Source: Rudaea cellulosilytica DSM 22992 (GTDB lineage Bacteria; Pseudomonadota; Gammaproteobacteria; Xanthomonadales; Rhodanobacteraceae). From it: a stretch of 64,000 bases of DNA. The translations under genes were made by a program, and so were the position numbers. Position 1 is the stretch's first letter. Every line of letters starts with the position of its first letter. The notes under the pieces are model-generated. The model saw only the letters and a program-made list of their open reading frames with translations. It was not told the DNA's origin and ran no database searches. Below are positions 1 to 10,062 of the stretch, one piece after another. The stretch covers positions 905,652 through 969,651 of the forward strand of contig NZ_KB899241.1 in the NCBI RefSeq assembly GCF_000378125.1. Direction: 5' to 3'.

Positions 1-1
1 A

Positions 2-712
2 ATCGCTTTCAAGCTGACGCCGCCGGCGGCGGGCGCGGGCCTTTGGACACAGACCGTGCTCCATAATTTTTGCTCCAACGAATTCCTTGGACATTGCAAT
101 GACGGCCTCTACCCCGCATCCGCCCTGGTCTTCGATACGCAGGGCAACCTCTACGGCACGACCGTAACCGGTGGGGTATGCCACGACCCATACGGCACCT
201 GCGGTGGCACAGTCTTCAAGCTGACCCCGCCCGGGAATGGCACAACAGGCTGGACAGAGAGCGTGACCCATAGCTTTACCAGTGGGCTCCGCGGCAACGC
301 CCCGGCTGCTGCCTTGATCGTCGACTCGCAAAACAACCTTTACGGTACGACCCAATTTGGTGGGCCCGTAATCGCCCCCGGCGACACCGGGCCGGGCTGG
401 GGTACGGTTTTCAAGTTTGGACCGCCGCACTCGGACGGAACTCACAGGACCCTTACCGTGCTCACGAACTTCATCACCAGCAAGAACAACAGTCCCGCCG
501 GCCCCGTGACCCTCTACCAGGGTGCGCTCTATGGAACGACGGCATACGGTGGATCTGGCAACTGTCTCAACGCCGCGGTCCCCGCACTTGGCTGCGGGTC
601 AATCTTCCAAGTTTCGTTGGGCGTAGGCGCACCCACACCGACCGGAGGCGGCCGTTTGAGCGAGCCGCATGGCAGCGGTGACGATGGCGTCCCTGCCGCG
701 CCGACGGACTAA
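2..712 (+). CDS. GloVer-type tandem repeat protein, 5'-truncated
   Basis: The reading frame is open from the first bases of the window, so the N-terminus lies outside. The visible 236 residues repeat a unit with the core LYGTT followed by GG and GTVFKL, spaced about 50-60 residues apart. This is the signature of the choice-of-anchor tandem repeat (GloVer) family, which is usually exported and built of beta-propeller-like repeats of unknown function. The last repeat (GSIFQVSLG) is followed by a tail of about 25 residues rich in Pro, Gly and His, with no obvious sorting signal. The family match is by motif recognition only. Confidence 0.8.
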   Translation: MAFKLTPPAAGAGLWTQTVLHNFCSNEFLGHCNDGLYPASALVFDTQGNLYGTTVTGGVCHDPYGTCGGTVFKLTPPGNGTTGWTESVTHSFTSGLRGNAPAAALIVDSQNNLYGTTQFGGPVIAPGDTGPGWGTVFKFGPPHSDGTHRTLTVLTNFITSKNNSPAGPVTLYQGALYGTTAYGGSGNCLNAAVPALGCGSIFQVSLGVGAPTPTGGGRLSEPHGSGDDGVPAAPTD

Positions 713-787
713 CGGCTGGATCGTGCAAAATCCCAGCATCAGCGAACGCAATGCGCATGGATCCACGTGGAGGTGACTGCGAGCCTT

Positions 788-1063
788 ATGTGCCGGAACA
801 TCAAGACACTTTTCAACTTCGACCCGCCCGCGACCGACGCCGAAGTGCACGATGCCGCGTTGCAGTTCGTACGCAAGCTCAGCGGCTTCAACGCGCCGTC
901 GAAAGTGAATCAGGCCGTGTTCGATCGTGCGGTCGCGGATGTCAGCGCCGTGGCGCGCAGCCTGATCGACTCGCTCGTGACCACGGCCGATCCGCGCAAT
1001 CGCGAAATCGAAGTGGCGCGGGCGCGCGAGCGCAACAAGATGCGGTTCGCATTGCCGCGCTAG
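788..1063 (+). CDS. DUF2277 family protein
   Basis: A 91-residue cytosolic protein beginning MCRNIKTLFNFDPPAT, the hallmark N-terminus of the DUF2277 family. Small members of this family are common in proteobacteria and have no known biochemical role. A start 21 bases upstream is possible, but the GGAGGTGA at 769-776 lies at a proper distance from the ATG at 788, and the conserved family sequence starts there. The C-terminal half is a charged helix ending RARERNKMRFALPR. It is a single gene facing the convergent truC. Confidence 0.85.
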   Translation: MCRNIKTLFNFDPPATDAEVHDAALQFVRKLSGFNAPSKVNQAVFDRAVADVSAVARSLIDSLVTTADPRNREIEVARARERNKMRFALPR

Positions 1064-1075
1064 AACAGCCGGCGC

Positions 1076-1801
1076 TCAGGCCGCGATCGCGCCCTGCCAG
1101 CCGAAGCGCTCCGCCACACGCTGCCATACTTCATCGGGCTTGGCGACCAGCACCACGCGCGCGCCCGACGCCGGATGCGCAAACTCCAGCCGCCACGCAT
1201 GCAGCAACATGCGATGCATGCTGAAGTGGATGCGCCAAAGGCGATTGTGATCGCCGCGGCCGTGGCTCGTATCGCCGACGATGTGGTGTGAGATATGGTG
1301 GAAATGCTTGCGGATCTGCCGATAGCGCCCGGTCTCGGGTGACGCTTCGACGAGCGCGTAACGCTGCTCGGGATAGCGGCCCATCTCGATCGGCACCGTC
1401 GTCGTGGCGAGCGTGCGCCAGCGCGTCAGCGCCGGCTTGCGTGGACCGTGCTCGCGCACACCGGGCAGCGAATAGTCGATCTCGCCTGCGGCCGCCGGCC
1501 AACCGCGCACGACGGCAAGGTATTTCTTCGTTACCTCGCGCGCCATGAACGCGCGGCCGAGCTCGCCGGCGATTTCACGCGATTTGGCCAGCAACAACAC
1601 GCCCGAGGTCGCGCGATCGAGACGATGAGCGAGATACAAGTTCGCGCCGACCTGCTCCTTGATCCGCTCGAGCAGGAAATCGGTTTCGTCACTGGCGATC
1701 TTGCTCTTGTGCACGAGCAACCCGGCAGGCTTGTTGACCGCCAGCAGTTCTCCATCCTCGTAAAGAATTTCGATGGCGCTTTCCGAACTTGTTCGAGTCA
1801 T
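1076..1801 (-). CDS. truC: tRNA pseudouridine(65) synthase TruC
   Basis: A 241-residue RluA-family pseudouridine synthase. The motif HRLDRATSG holds the catalytic aspartate (about residue 62). The later HIVGDTSHGRGDHNR stretch is characteristic of TruC, which isomerises U65 in the acceptor stem of some tRNAs. The frame is open further upstream, but the ATG at 1801 sits one base after the stop of the preceding gene (1803) and the family N-terminus fits it. The tight spacing suggests co-transcription with the upstream secreted protein. RluA-type rRNA synthases are the alternative; the SHGRGDHN segment favours TruC. Confidence 0.88.
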   Translation of the reverse strand: MTRTSSESAIEILYEDGELLAVNKPAGLLVHKSKIASDETDFLLERIKEQVGANLYLAHRLDRATSGVLLLAKSREIAGELGRAFMAREVTKKYLAVVRGWPAAAGEIDYSLPGVREHGPRKPALTRWRTLATTTVPIEMGRYPEQRYALVEASPETGRYRQIRKHFHHISHHIVGDTSHGRGDHNRLWRIHFSMHRMLLHAWRLEFAHPASGARVVLVAKPDEVWQRVAERFGWQGAIAA

Positions 1802-1802
1802 T

Positions 1803-2519
1803 TCACGGCGTGTGATACATCTGCGCGAGCACGCAACGATAGGCAGCAATCGGCATCATGTCCATGTCGGCGCGGCGCTCGTCGAGATGTTCGGCATCCT
1901 CAACCGGTTCCATCTGCATCGTTCCGCCGGCTTGCGTGAACTGGGTGCCGTAACGCTGCGGTTTGTGTTGGCCCATGACAAGCACCCGGTCGAGCAACAA
2001 CGCGTAGCCTTCGCGGCCCACCTCACCACGTTTCGCAAGCGGCCCCATGATGTCGAGGACGAACTGCTGGAATTCGGGATGCTCTGCCTGATGCTGCACT
2101 AGAAGAAACGCCGCTGCGGAACCGTCTCCGCCTACCATGGTGATGGTCGGAAAACCGTACTCGTCGATCACGCCGCGGATGCGCCGATAGTTAAGCGCAT
2201 CGACCGAGCGCATTCGCGCAAGCGCAATTTTGAATTCGGCCTGTCCGATCGCTAAGCCTTTCATCATTGGCTCGCGAGCCTTCTGGTCGAGTTTGCTCCA
2301 TGTCAGCAATTGCTCGCGCAGCTTCGGCAAAACCATAGACGATGCGGGCGCCAGTTTTTCCTTTCCATGCTTTTGCTTTTGCTGGTCTTGCCATTCGCGC
2401 AGAGCCGGACAAGCTTTGAGCATAGGATCATCCAACTCGTCGGCGAATGCTACGTGAGAGAGGATTCCGCACAGGGTAAGCAGAACGGTCCAGATGAGCC
2501 GGACACCAAACGACTTCAT
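1803..2519 (-). CDS. Secreted DUF6624-like protein
   Basis: A 238-residue protein with a clear signal peptide (charged start, hydrophobic residues about 8-24, cleavage near VAFA). The mature part contains a segment on the pattern IDEYGFPTITMVGGDGSAAAF and later LLDRVLVMGQHKPQRYGTQF, the conserved blocks of the DUF6624 family (periplasmic or extracytoplasmic, function unknown). No catalytic motif is apparent. It lies directly upstream of truC with a one-base gap, probably in one transcript; a functional link is not evident. Confidence 0.72.
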   Translation of the reverse strand: MKSFGVRLIWTVLLTLCGILSHVAFADELDDPMLKACPALREWQDQQKQKHGKEKLAPASSMVLPKLREQLLTWSKLDQKAREPMMKGLAIGQAEFKIALARMRSVDALNYRRIRGVIDEYGFPTITMVGGDGSAAAFLLVQHQAEHPEFQQFVLDIMGPLAKRGEVGREGYALLLDRVLVMGQHKPQRYGTQFTQAGGTMQMEPVEDAEHLDERRADMDMMPIAAYRCVLAQMYHTP

Positions 2520-2583
2520 GCATGCCCCCGGTCATCGGAAACCCATAGGACCTTCGACAAGGCAACCGAATTGGAGTTCGCCC

Positions 2584-4248
2584 CTACTTTGCTCGCCGCC
2601 ATGAGACAAAAAACGCAGTCGCGCTGACGATCAGTGCGATCCACGCCGACACAGGCACATGCATCCAAGGCGCGCCGTGCGTGTCGAACGCGTAGAGCAG
2701 CGCCGCGCTGACTAGCGACGCTGCGGCGAGCGGTAGCACGGCGAGCTGGCGGCGTTGCGCGCGTGCGAGACGTTCGTTTTGTTCGAGCGTGGCGATCTGT
2801 GCCTGCGATGTCAGTTCACCGACCGCGGCGCGTTGCAGCGTCGCATGGATCAACTCGGGCATCTGCGGCGCGACCGCGAGCCATTCGGGCAGGCGCTTGC
2901 GCACCTGTTTCCACGCATGGCGCACGCCGTAGCGCTTGCGCAGGATCTCGGCAAGCACGGGCCGCGCGACGGCCCAGATGTCGATCTGCGGATGCAGCAG
3001 GCGGCCGACGCCTTCGATGTTGAGCAGGGTTTTCTGCAGCAGGATCAGTTGCGGTTGCACGGTGAGCTGGTAGCGGCGTGCAACCGAAAAGAGTTTGGCG
3101 ACGACTTCGCCGAGCGAGATTTCGCTCAAGGGGCGCGTGAAGTACGGCTCGCAGACCGTGCGCACCGCGGCTTCGAGCTCGTCGATGCGCGCAGTCGGTG
3201 GAATCCAGCCGGCGGCGACGTGCAGCTCGGCGATGCGCCGGTAGTCGCGATCGAACAGCGCCATGAAATTCTCGGCGAGCCAGAACTGGTCCTGGTCGGG
3301 CAGAGAACCGACGATGCCGAAATCGAGCGCAATGAAGCGCGGATTCTCCTTGCGCGCCGGATCAACCCAGATGTTGCCCGGATGCGCATCGGCATGGAAG
3401 AAGTTGTCGCGGAACACCTGCGTGTAGAACAGGCGCACGCCCTTCTCAGCGAGCGCGACGCGGTCGATGCCGGCAGCGTCGAGCGCGGCAAGATTATCGA
3501 CGGCGATGCCGTGCACGCGTTCGAGCGTAAGCACCGATTCCTTGGTCTGGTCCCAATACACCTTCGGGATGTAGACGTCGTCGCCGGCGGCGAAATTGCG
3601 CTTGAGCAACGAGGCGTTCGCCGCTTCGCGCTGCAGGTCGAGTTCGTTCTCGAGCGTGGTCTCGATCTCGGCGACGATGTCGCGCGGGCGGATCTTGTCC
3701 GCGGCCGGATGCCAGCGTTGGGCGAGTTCGCCGAGCGCGCGCAGCAGCGCGATGTCGGCGCGAATGCGCGCATGGATGCCGGGGCGCAACACCTTGACCA
3801 CGACTTCTTCGCCGGTGTGCAGGCGCGCTGCGTGCACCTGCGCGATCGACGCGGAAGCGAGCGGCGTCGTGTCGAAGTTCGCGTAACTCGACGCGATCGG
3901 TGCGCCGAGCGCGGCTTCGACCGCAGCGCGCGCCTGCTCGCCGGGGAACGGCGGCACGCGGTCCTGCAATTGCGCGAGCTCGTCGGCGACGTCGGCCGGC
4001 AGCAGGTCGCGGCGCGTGGACAGGATCTGGCCGAACTTGACGAAGATCGGGCCGGCGTCGATCAGCGCCGCACGCAGGCGCGCGCCGCGGGGCTGCTGCG
4101 CGATATCGGCTGGCGCCTTTGGCAGCACCGCACGCAGCAGGCGCAGCGCACGCGGCGGTTCAAATCCGTCAACGATCTCATCGAGCCGATAGCGCGCGAT
4201 CGTGGCGACGATGCCGGCGAGGCGAGGGAGTTGCCCCAGCGTCGTCAT
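2584..4248 (-). CDS. ubiB: Ubiquinone biosynthesis ABC1/ADCK-type kinase UbiB
   Basis: A 554-residue protein of the UbiB/ABC1 atypical kinase family, needed for ubiquinone synthesis. Visible features are the KxGQ segment ([16 protein letters not shown], residues about 70-85), the alanine-rich nucleotide-loop segment [11 protein letters not shown], the ATP lysine in VVVKVLRPG, and the DFG-like LDFGIVG. Two C-terminal membrane helices occupy roughly residues 500-550, as in bacterial UbiB. Its ATG overlaps the stop of ubiJ by 4 bases (ATGA), so the two are translationally coupled. UbiE is not in the window. Confidence 0.93.
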   Translation of the reverse strand: MTTLGQLPRLAGIVATIARYRLDEIVDGFEPPRALRLLRAVLPKAPADIAQQPRGARLRAALIDAGPIFVKFGQILSTRRDLLPADVADELAQLQDRVPPFPGEQARAAVEAALGAPIASSYANFDTTPLASASIAQVHAARLHTGEEVVVKVLRPGIHARIRADIALLRALGELAQRWHPAADKIRPRDIVAEIETTLENELDLQREAANASLLKRNFAAGDDVYIPKVYWDQTKESVLTLERVHGIAVDNLAALDAAGIDRVALAEKGVRLFYTQVFRDNFFHADAHPGNIWVDPARKENPRFIALDFGIVGSLPDQDQFWLAENFMALFDRDYRRIAELHVAAGWIPPTARIDELEAAVRTVCEPYFTRPLSEISLGEVVAKLFSVARRYQLTVQPQLILLQKTLLNIEGVGRLLHPQIDIWAVARPVLAEILRKRYGVRHAWKQVRKRLPEWLAVAPQMPELIHATLQRAAVGELTSQAQIATLEQNERLARAQRRQLAVLPLAAASLVSAALLYAFDTHGAPWMHVPVSAWIALIVSATAFFVSWRRAK

Positions 4249-4889
4249 GCCGCATCCTTGCCATGGCGCGCGGCGAGATGCTTCACGCGCGCCTCGAGCC
4301 GATCGGCGCGTTCGCGCAGCGCATCGACGTCGTCGAGAAACGATTCCATTTCGGCCGGCGCGACGAGATCGCGGCTTTCCTCGCGCAGGAACTCGGCCGT
4401 GTCCTGCGCCGTTGCCTGCGCGGAGTCGCGCGCATAGGCGAACGCGCGCTGCAGCGCGCGCGCAAGCGGCACGCCGAAGACATCGCCGAAGGTTTGCGCG
4501 AACGCCTCCTCGATGTCGGGACGATAACCGCGCAGCAGTTTTTCCATGCGCCGGGCGAGATCGGCGTCGCCGGAAATCTCGACCTTGCCGGGCGCGACCG
4601 CGTCATCGTCGCCACGGCGCAGGGCGAAGGCGAGCAGGCTCGCCGGCGCGGCGCGCAGATTCAGGTCGCCGGATTTTTCCCAATGCGGGCCGACGTTGAG
4701 TTTGCCGTCGACGACCGTGATCGCGAGCGCGAGTCCCGTACCGCGCAGGTCGACGCCGATGCGCCGGCCTTCGAGCGTGGACAGGCGCGCCTGCGTTTCG
4801 GCATCGAGCGCAAGCGCGCGGTTGAGCGCGAATTCGAGCGCGTTGCCGAGGCGTTGCAGGAGCGGATTGGGCGTGCGCGGATCGGACAT
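4245..4889 (-). CDS. ubiJ: Ubiquinone biosynthesis accessory factor UbiJ (SCP2 domain)
   Basis: A 214-residue protein starting [19 protein letters not shown], with an SCP2-like lipid-binding domain (roughly residues 20-120) and a charged C-terminal helical region that looks coiled-coil (about 150-205). UbiJ organises the soluble ubiquinone-biosynthesis complex and binds the lipid intermediate. The longer open frame upstream is antisense to another gene and was rejected: the ATG at 4889 starts the family-conserved region. The 4-base overlap with ubiB supports the identification. Confidence 0.87.
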   Translation of the reverse strand: MSDPRTPNPLLQRLGNALEFALNRALALDAETQARLSTLEGRRIGVDLRGTGLALAITVVDGKLNVGPHWEKSGDLNLRAAPASLLAFALRRGDDDAVAPGKVEISGDADLARRMEKLLRGYRPDIEEAFAQTFGDVFGVPLARALQRAFAYARDSAQATAQDTAEFLREESRDLVAPAEMESFLDDVDALRERADRLEARVKHLAARHGKDAA

Positions 4890-4939
4890 CGTGCGGCGGT
4901 GCGGAGACAGGCCGCTATTGTAGCCCGGTCGCAGCGCGC

Positions 4940-5932
4940 TCAGGCGCGGGCGGCGGCGAGATGCCGCGTCAATCGGCGCATGCCTTCCTCGAAACCGACC
5001 AGCGGCGCGTAGTCGAGGTCGCGCCTGGCCGCGGCTATGTTGAACCAATGCGAAGTGGAGAACTCCTCGACGATGAAGCGCGTCAACGGCGGCTCGCTGC
5101 GAATTCCGAACATGCGATAGATGCCTTCGAGCGTGGCGGCGAGCGCATGGGCAACGCCGGTTGGAATGCGCCGTGTCTCCGGGGGTAGTCCCGCGGCGGC
5201 GAGCCACGCGCCGAACAGACGCGCATGCGTGATCGGCTCGTCCTGGCTGATGAAATACGCCTTGCCCGCAATCGGCGCACCGACATCGAGACGTTCGAGC
5301 GCCAGCACGTGCGCCCGCGCAGCGTCGTCGACGTAGACGATGTCGACGCGCTTGTCGACCTTGCCGATCAGGCGCAGCCGCCCGGCGCGCGCGCGCGCAA
5401 GCACGCGCGGCAGCAGGTTCGGATCGCCCGGCCCCCAGATGAAGTGCGGGCGCAGCGCGACTGTGGCGAGGTCCGCGCCGTTCGCGGCGAGCACGCGCTG
5501 TTCCGCGAGCGCCTTGGTCTGCGCGTACACCGAGGCGAAGTGCGCGGGATACGGCAACGACTCGTCGGCGCCTTCGATATCGCTGCCGCGCTGCACGACG
5601 CTCGGACTTGAGGTGAGCACGAGCTTGCGGATGCCATGGCGCGCACACGCAGCGAGCACGTTGTCGGTGCCGCGCACGTTGATGTCATGGTATTCCTGCG
5701 CCGGGCCCCAGGCACCGACCTTGCCCGCGCTGTGCACGATCGCATCGACGCCTTCGGCCGCGGCGAGCACGTCGTCGGCATTGGCGATGTCGCCGCGGCG
5801 CGGTTCGATACCCGCCGCTGCGGTCGTCGTCGCGGAACGATTGAACGAACGCACCATATGGCCGCCCGCAAGCAACTGCGTACAGACCGCGCTGCCGAGA
5901 AATCCGCCACCGCCGGTAACCAGAATCTTCAT
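4940..5932 (-). CDS. NAD-dependent epimerase/dehydratase, OleD-like
   Basis: A 330-residue extended short-chain dehydrogenase of the 3-beta-HSD type. It has the Rossmann motif GGGGFLG near residue 8, the active-site YxxxK in VYAQTKALAE, and a TSSPSVV strand ahead of it. The pattern (VHSAGKVGAWG, NVRGTDNVLAAC, ISQDEPITHARLF) resembles OleD, the 2-alkyl-3-oxoalkanoate reductase of long-chain olefin synthesis in xanthomonads. No oleA, oleB or oleC is adjacent, so the substrate is uncertain. The start at 5932 is preferred over an upstream GTG because GGAGG lies 7 bases before it. Confidence 0.78.
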   Translation of the reverse strand: MKILVTGGGGFLGSAVCTQLLAGGHMVRSFNRSATTTAAAGIEPRRGDIANADDVLAAAEGVDAIVHSAGKVGAWGPAQEYHDINVRGTDNVLAACARHGIRKLVLTSSPSVVQRGSDIEGADESLPYPAHFASVYAQTKALAEQRVLAANGADLATVALRPHFIWGPGDPNLLPRVLARARAGRLRLIGKVDKRVDIVYVDDAARAHVLALERLDVGAPIAGKAYFISQDEPITHARLFGAWLAAAGLPPETRRIPTGVAHALAATLEGIYRMFGIRSEPPLTRFIVEEFSTSHWFNIAAARRDLDYAPLVGFEEGMRRLTRHLAAARA

Positions 5933-6049
5933 CGTCGTTCCTCCCGACACGCATGCTAGCTGAACGCGTCAACGCATTGGATTTACCCGCGTTTCAGCAA
6001 TGAAGGACGATGATCCGTGGAATCGGGATACGACATGAGGGGCGGCGCG

Positions 6050-8116
6050 ATGCGTCATCGTTTTGCAGTCGGCTTGACGACACTCGCCAGCCTGTTCGCT
6101 TGTGCCGACGCGGCGCGCGCCGGGCAGACCCTGAGCGGCCAAACCGCCTCGGGCGCGTACTACCAGATCCAGGTGCCCGACGGCTGGAAAGCGGGCGATA
6201 GCCTCGTCTTGTTCCAGCACGGCCTGTCGTTCGATCCGCCCAAGCCGAATCCGAGTCTTGGTCCGCTCGCCACACTGCAACTGCAGGAAGGCTACGCGGT
6301 CGCCGCGTCGAGCTACAGCCAGCGCGCGTGGGCGCTGTTCAACGCGCCCGACGACAACGCGCAATTGCTCGACGTGTTCAAACAGAAAGTCGGCGCGCCC
6401 GGCGCGATCATCCCATGGGGCGGTTCGCTCGGCGGCCTGGTCTCGCTCAAGCTCGCCGAGGACGCTCGCTTCGCGCCGGTGCCCGGCGTGCTCTCTCTCT
6501 GCCCGCCGGCGGCCGGCTCGCGCACCTGGGATTTCGGTATCGACGCGCGGCTTGCCTACGACGTGGTGTGCAAGGACGTGAACAGCGCTGGCCAGCTGCC
6601 GAAAGGCGCCGCGCCGATGACCTGGGCCTACAACCTCGACGACATTCCCGACAATCTTTCCGATCTGCAGGACCAGGCGGAGCTCGCGCGCACGCTGCTG
6701 CCAGTCAACGTCTGCACCGGCGTCAACCTGCCCCCGGTGCTGCAGAACGACGCAATGCTGCGCCGGCTCAATGAATTGAAGACGTTCGCGCACATCACCA
6801 GCGACGATTTCTTCCTCACCGACCTCGGCTATGCCACGTTCGGCCTGTCCGACCTCGTGCGCGCACCGGACAAACTTGGCGGCATCAACCCGTTCACCAC
6901 AACCGGCGTCGTCTATTCCGATGCCGCGATCAACACTGGCATCGCGCGCATAGTCGCCGATCCGTTCGCCCAGCTTTACCTGCGCTGGGCTTCGGACTTC
7001 CGCGGCCGTGTCGACCCGTCGACGAAAGTGATCTCGATGCACACGAGCCATGACCAGCTCGTGATTCCCGCGCACGAGTCCGTGCTGCGCGCGACCTTGC
7101 CGGCGACGCAGCTGACCAGCGCGCTGGTTAACGAGTCCAAGCCGACGCACTGCGGCTTCAACACGGCCGAGGGCGTGGCCGCGTGGGAGGCACTGCGCGC
7201 CTGGATCGCCGGCGCTAAACAACCGAGCGTCGCCGACCTGCAGACCGGTTGCCAGAGCGCCGTAGCCGGCGGCGTGGCAGGGCCATGTCGCTTCGATCCG
7301 AGCCTGCAACCGCCGAGCTTCGACAGCCAGGTCGCGCCGCGGCCCGCATCGACCGCGCCGAACGTCGATGCGAGCTACAGCGGCCTCTGGTACGACCCTG
7401 CGCGCAGCGGCGAAGGCATCGAGCTGGAAATCCTGCCGGGCAACAAGGCATTTGTATACTTTTTCACCTATCCGCCGAATGGCGTCGCCGGCAGCCAGGC
7501 CTGGGTATTCGGCATGGGCGACATCGTCGGCAACGGCATCGAATTCGCCGACGTGCGGCGCGGCCAGCGCGATGCGCAGGGCAAGGTGACCTCGCAGCAT
7601 TGGGGCCGCATCGCGCTGAGTTTCGACACCTGCACGGGCGGCGGCATGCGCTGGGACGGGCCGAGCAACTGGGGTTCGATGGAGGTTCCGCTGGTCAAAC
7701 TCTCGCAGCTCGACGGCCTCGGCTGCGGTTCGACCAGCACCATCGCACAGGCCAGCGGCGCATGGTACGACCCGGTGACCACGGGCAACGGTTTCCTCGT
7801 CGAGCGATCCGACCCAAGCCGTCTGCAAGTGCTGTACTTCCAGCTCAATACGGACGGCACGCAATCGTGGATGATCGGCACAGCCGGCTCCGATGGCAAC
7901 GGCGGCTACTCGGCGCAGCTGATCGAACCGACCGGCACGCAATTCGGAAGTGCGTTCGACAAGACCCGAATCGACAAGTCGGTCGCCTACCCGCTGAGCA
8001 TGCAACTCGCCTGCAGCAACGGCACCGCATCCATCGCGCTCGGCCCAGGCAGCGCGCTCACGTTCGCCTTGCAGCGCCTGACGACGCCGGCGGGTATCGC
8101 GGCTTGCACTCCGTGA
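6050..8116 (+). CDS. Secreted alpha/beta-hydrolase with duplicated WYDP C-terminal domain
   Basis: About 688 residues. A signal peptide ends near ADAARA. Residues about 30-420 look like an alpha/beta hydrolase: an early FQHG oxyanion-type segment, the nucleophile elbow GGSLGG (Ser about 126), and a late His in PTHCGF. The C-terminal 240 residues contain two related units beginning SGLWYDPARSGEG and SGAWYDPVTTGNG, each followed by a YF strand and QxWxxG. Such repeats occur at the C-termini of exported xanthomonad proteins. The substrate is unknown; an esterase or feruloyl-esterase-like enzyme is a guess. Start sites at 6017 and 6035 are possible; 6050 gives the best signal peptide. Confidence 0.72.
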   Translation: MRHRFAVGLTTLASLFACADAARAGQTLSGQTASGAYYQIQVPDGWKAGDSLVLFQHGLSFDPPKPNPSLGPLATLQLQEGYAVAASSYSQRAWALFNAPDDNAQLLDVFKQKVGAPGAIIPWGGSLGGLVSLKLAEDARFAPVPGVLSLCPPAAGSRTWDFGIDARLAYDVVCKDVNSAGQLPKGAAPMTWAYNLDDIPDNLSDLQDQAELARTLLPVNVCTGVNLPPVLQNDAMLRRLNELKTFAHITSDDFFLTDLGYATFGLSDLVRAPDKLGGINPFTTTGVVYSDAAINTGIARIVADPFAQLYLRWASDFRGRVDPSTKVISMHTSHDQLVIPAHESVLRATLPATQLTSALVNESKPTHCGFNTAEGVAAWEALRAWIAGAKQPSVADLQTGCQSAVAGGVAGPCRFDPSLQPPSFDSQVAPRPASTAPNVDASYSGLWYDPARSGEGIELEILPGNKAFVYFFTYPPNGVAGSQAWVFGMGDIVGNGIEFADVRRGQRDAQGKVTSQHWGRIALSFDTCTGGGMRWDGPSNWGSMEVPLVKLSQLDGLGCGSTSTIAQASGAWYDPVTTGNGFLVERSDPSRLQVLYFQLNTDGTQSWMIGTAGSDGNGGYSAQLIEPTGTQFGSAFDKTRIDKSVAYPLSMQLACSNGTASIALGPGSALTFALQRLTTPAGIAACTP

Positions 8117-8123
8117 TTCTTCG

Positions 8124-8717
8124 CTAAATTGCACCAACCAACACGGCTACGCCCGTGATCGCCGTTGCCGCGCCGCCGACTCGGCCGAGTCGCGGCGCAT
8201 GGCGCTGGACCAGCGTGCCGAAGACGATGCCCACGCCATGCAGCAGCGCGGTCGCAGCGAGAAAACCGATCGCATAGCGCAACGGATCGGCAGTCTCGGG
8301 TAGTTCACCGCCGTGCGCAGCGCCGTGGAACCAGGCGAATACGCCGACCAGCGTGACCGCCGCAGCCAGCGGCAGACGCTGCGCGCGGAACACGAGCAGA
8401 CCGAGCGCGAGCAGCGAGGCGGCCACGCCCGATTCGATCGCGCCGGCGGCGATGCCGGCATGCGCGGTCGTTGCAGCAGCAGCCCCGAGTGCCATCACCG
8501 ACACGAAGGCGAGCGGCACGGCCCACAGTGCGCGGCCGCCGAGCTGCGCCGCCCAGACCCCGACCGCAATCATCGCGAGCAGATGGTCCACGCCCGACAG
8601 CGGATGCGCGAAGCCGGCGAGCAAGCCGCCGTAGGCGGTGTGACCCGGGTGGGCGTAGACGTTGGCTGCAAGCACGCTGAGTGCGCAAGCGAGAAGATAG
8701 TGCGAGGTTTTTTTCAT
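8124..8717 (-). CDS. HupE/UreJ family metal transporter
   Basis: A 197-residue membrane protein with a signal peptide (cleavage near VYA) followed by HPGH. It then has the family motif [12 protein letters not shown] and about six hydrophobic helices, including a histidine-bearing [10 protein letters not shown] segment. HupE/UreJ proteins are thought to import nickel or cobalt. Its start overlaps the ureG stop by 4 bases (ATGA), making it the last gene of the urease operon. That strongly suggests a role in nickel supply to urease. It ends 7 bases from the convergent esterase-like gene. Confidence 0.88.
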   Translation of the reverse strand: MKKTSHYLLACALSVLAANVYAHPGHTAYGGLLAGFAHPLSGVDHLLAMIAVGVWAAQLGGRALWAVPLAFVSVMALGAAAATTAHAGIAAGAIESGVAASLLALGLLVFRAQRLPLAAAVTLVGVFAWFHGAAHGGELPETADPLRYAIGFLAATALLHGVGIVFGTLVQRHAPRLGRVGGAATAITGVAVLVGAI

Positions 8718-9364
8718 TGCGCGAGCTCCGGCAAAGGACGGGAAGGCAGGCCACCGGTCTCGATGATGAAGCGCGCGACCGCGTCGAGGCCGTGGTTGAT
8801 CTTGAGATTGCTGAAGACGAACGGGCGCGCACCGCGCATCTTGCGCGCATCGCGATCCATTACTTCGAGCGAGGCGCCGACCAGCGGCGCGAGATCGATC
8901 TTGTTGATCACTAGCAGATCCGAGCGCGTGATACCCGGGCCGCCCTTGCGCGGAATCTTGTCTCCGGCGGAGACGTCGATCACGTAGATCGTGAGGTCGG
9001 CAAGCTCGGGCGAGAACGTCGCTGCGAGATTGTCGCCGCCCGATTCGATGAAGATGATTTCGAGTCCCGGGAATTTCTTGTTCATTTCGGCCACCGCGGC
9101 GAGATTGATGCTCGCGTCTTCGCGGATCGCCGTGTGCGGACAGCCGCCGGTCTCGACGCCGGCGATGCGCTCGGGCACGAGCGCGCCGGCGCGCGTGAGG
9201 AATTCGGCGTCTTCCTTTGTGTAAATGTCGTTGGTGATCGCGGCGACGTTGTAGGTGTCGCGCAGCAGCTTGCATAGTCGTTCGGTCAGTGCGGTCTTGC
9301 CTGAACCGACCGGGCCGCCGATGCCCACGCGCAGCGGGCCGGTATGGGGGTTTGTCGTAGTCAT
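8714..9364 (-). CDS. ureG: Urease accessory GTPase UreG
   Basis: A 216-residue SIMIBI-class GTPase that delivers nickel to apo-urease with UreD, UreF and UreE. Walker A is GPVGSGKT (about residues 17-24). The nickel-binding CPH lies in [14 protein letters not shown], the [16 protein letters not shown] switch region is intact, and NKID gives guanine specificity. The ATG at 9364 overlaps the ureF stop (TGATG); a TTG one codon upstream is also in frame. Confidence 0.96.
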   Translation of the reverse strand: MTTTNPHTGPLRVGIGGPVGSGKTALTERLCKLLRDTYNVAAITNDIYTKEDAEFLTRAGALVPERIAGVETGGCPHTAIREDASINLAAVAEMNKKFPGLEIIFIESGGDNLAATFSPELADLTIYVIDVSAGDKIPRKGGPGITRSDLLVINKIDLAPLVGASLEVMDRDARKMRGARPFVFSNLKINHGLDAVARFIIETGGLPSRPLPELAQ

Positions 9365-10062
9365 CAACTTCTAAATAATCTCGTGTATTGGGTTTCGTGG
9401 CGGATCGAACAGAGTTCGAGCAGCGGTGCGGCCGTACCGAGTTCGTCGAGCGGCATGTCGAGCGCCTCGGCAGCGATCGCGGCGATGCGCGATGCGAGAC
9501 GCGCGGTGGCGATCTGCCCATCGGTCTGACCGAGCGGGACCAGGCGCACGCCGGCGGAGACGAGATTCGCCGCGACCGCGTGCAACCACGCGGACAGCGC
9601 AGGTTCGCGCGGAATGTCGTGCGCGGCGCAGGCGAGAGCCATCGCGATGCTGTGCGCGACCGGCGCGTCGCCACGCCGCTCGGTGAACGCATCGAGCTGC
9701 GCGTGCGGCCACGCCTTGCGCGTGACGGCGAGAAACGCCGCGCCCTGCTGATGACTTTCGAGCGCCGTTTCGGCGCTGCCGCGAAAGGCCGCGGCGAGGT
9801 CGGCGATCTCGTCGAAGGCGGTCGCATCGTGCGCACATTCGTACGCGCGCGCGAACAGCACCGCGTCGATCCAGCCGCCACCGCGTGCGAGCACGGCGTC
9901 GATGTAATCGATCAGCGTGGCGACGTCGCGCACGTCGCCGGCTTCCACCGCCCATTCGAGGCCGTGGCTGTAGCTGAAGGCGCCGGTGGGATACGACGGC
10001 GAGGTCCAAGCCAACAATTTCGTCATGCCGGTGAAGCCGGCATTCGAATTATCTTTGCTCAT
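9364..10062 (-). CDS. ureF: Urease accessory protein UreF
   Basis: An all-helical urease chaperone of 232 residues. The conserved block [22 protein letters not shown] near the N-terminus and the QTDGQ turn in the C-terminal half are diagnostic. UreF bridges UreD and UreG and gates nickel passage. The chosen ATG at 10062 gives a 14-base overlap with ureE; ATG 10026 is an alternative that would avoid the overlap but shorten the protein. No strong Shine-Dalgarno is visible for either, so coupling to ureE is likely. Confidence 0.93.
   Translation of the reverse strand: MSKDNSNAGFTGMTKLLAWTSPSYPTGAFSYSHGLEWAVEAGDVRDVATLIDYIDAVLARGGGWIDAVLFARAYECAHDATAFDEIADLAAAFRGSAETALESHQQGAAFLAVTRKAWPHAQLDAFTERRGDAPVAHSIAMALACAAHDIPREPALSAWLHAVAANLVSAGVRLVPLGQTDGQIATARLASRIAAIAAEALDMPLDELGTAAPLLELCSIRHETQYTRLFRS

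Noticed and set aside
2755-4437. 560-codon open frame opposite ubiB
   Set aside because: Antisense shadow; UbiB is unambiguous on the other strand.
5969-8137. 722-codon open frame on the minus strand opposite the secreted hydrolase
   Set aside because: No recognisable domain, Arg-rich, and the plus strand carries a signal peptide and catalytic motif.
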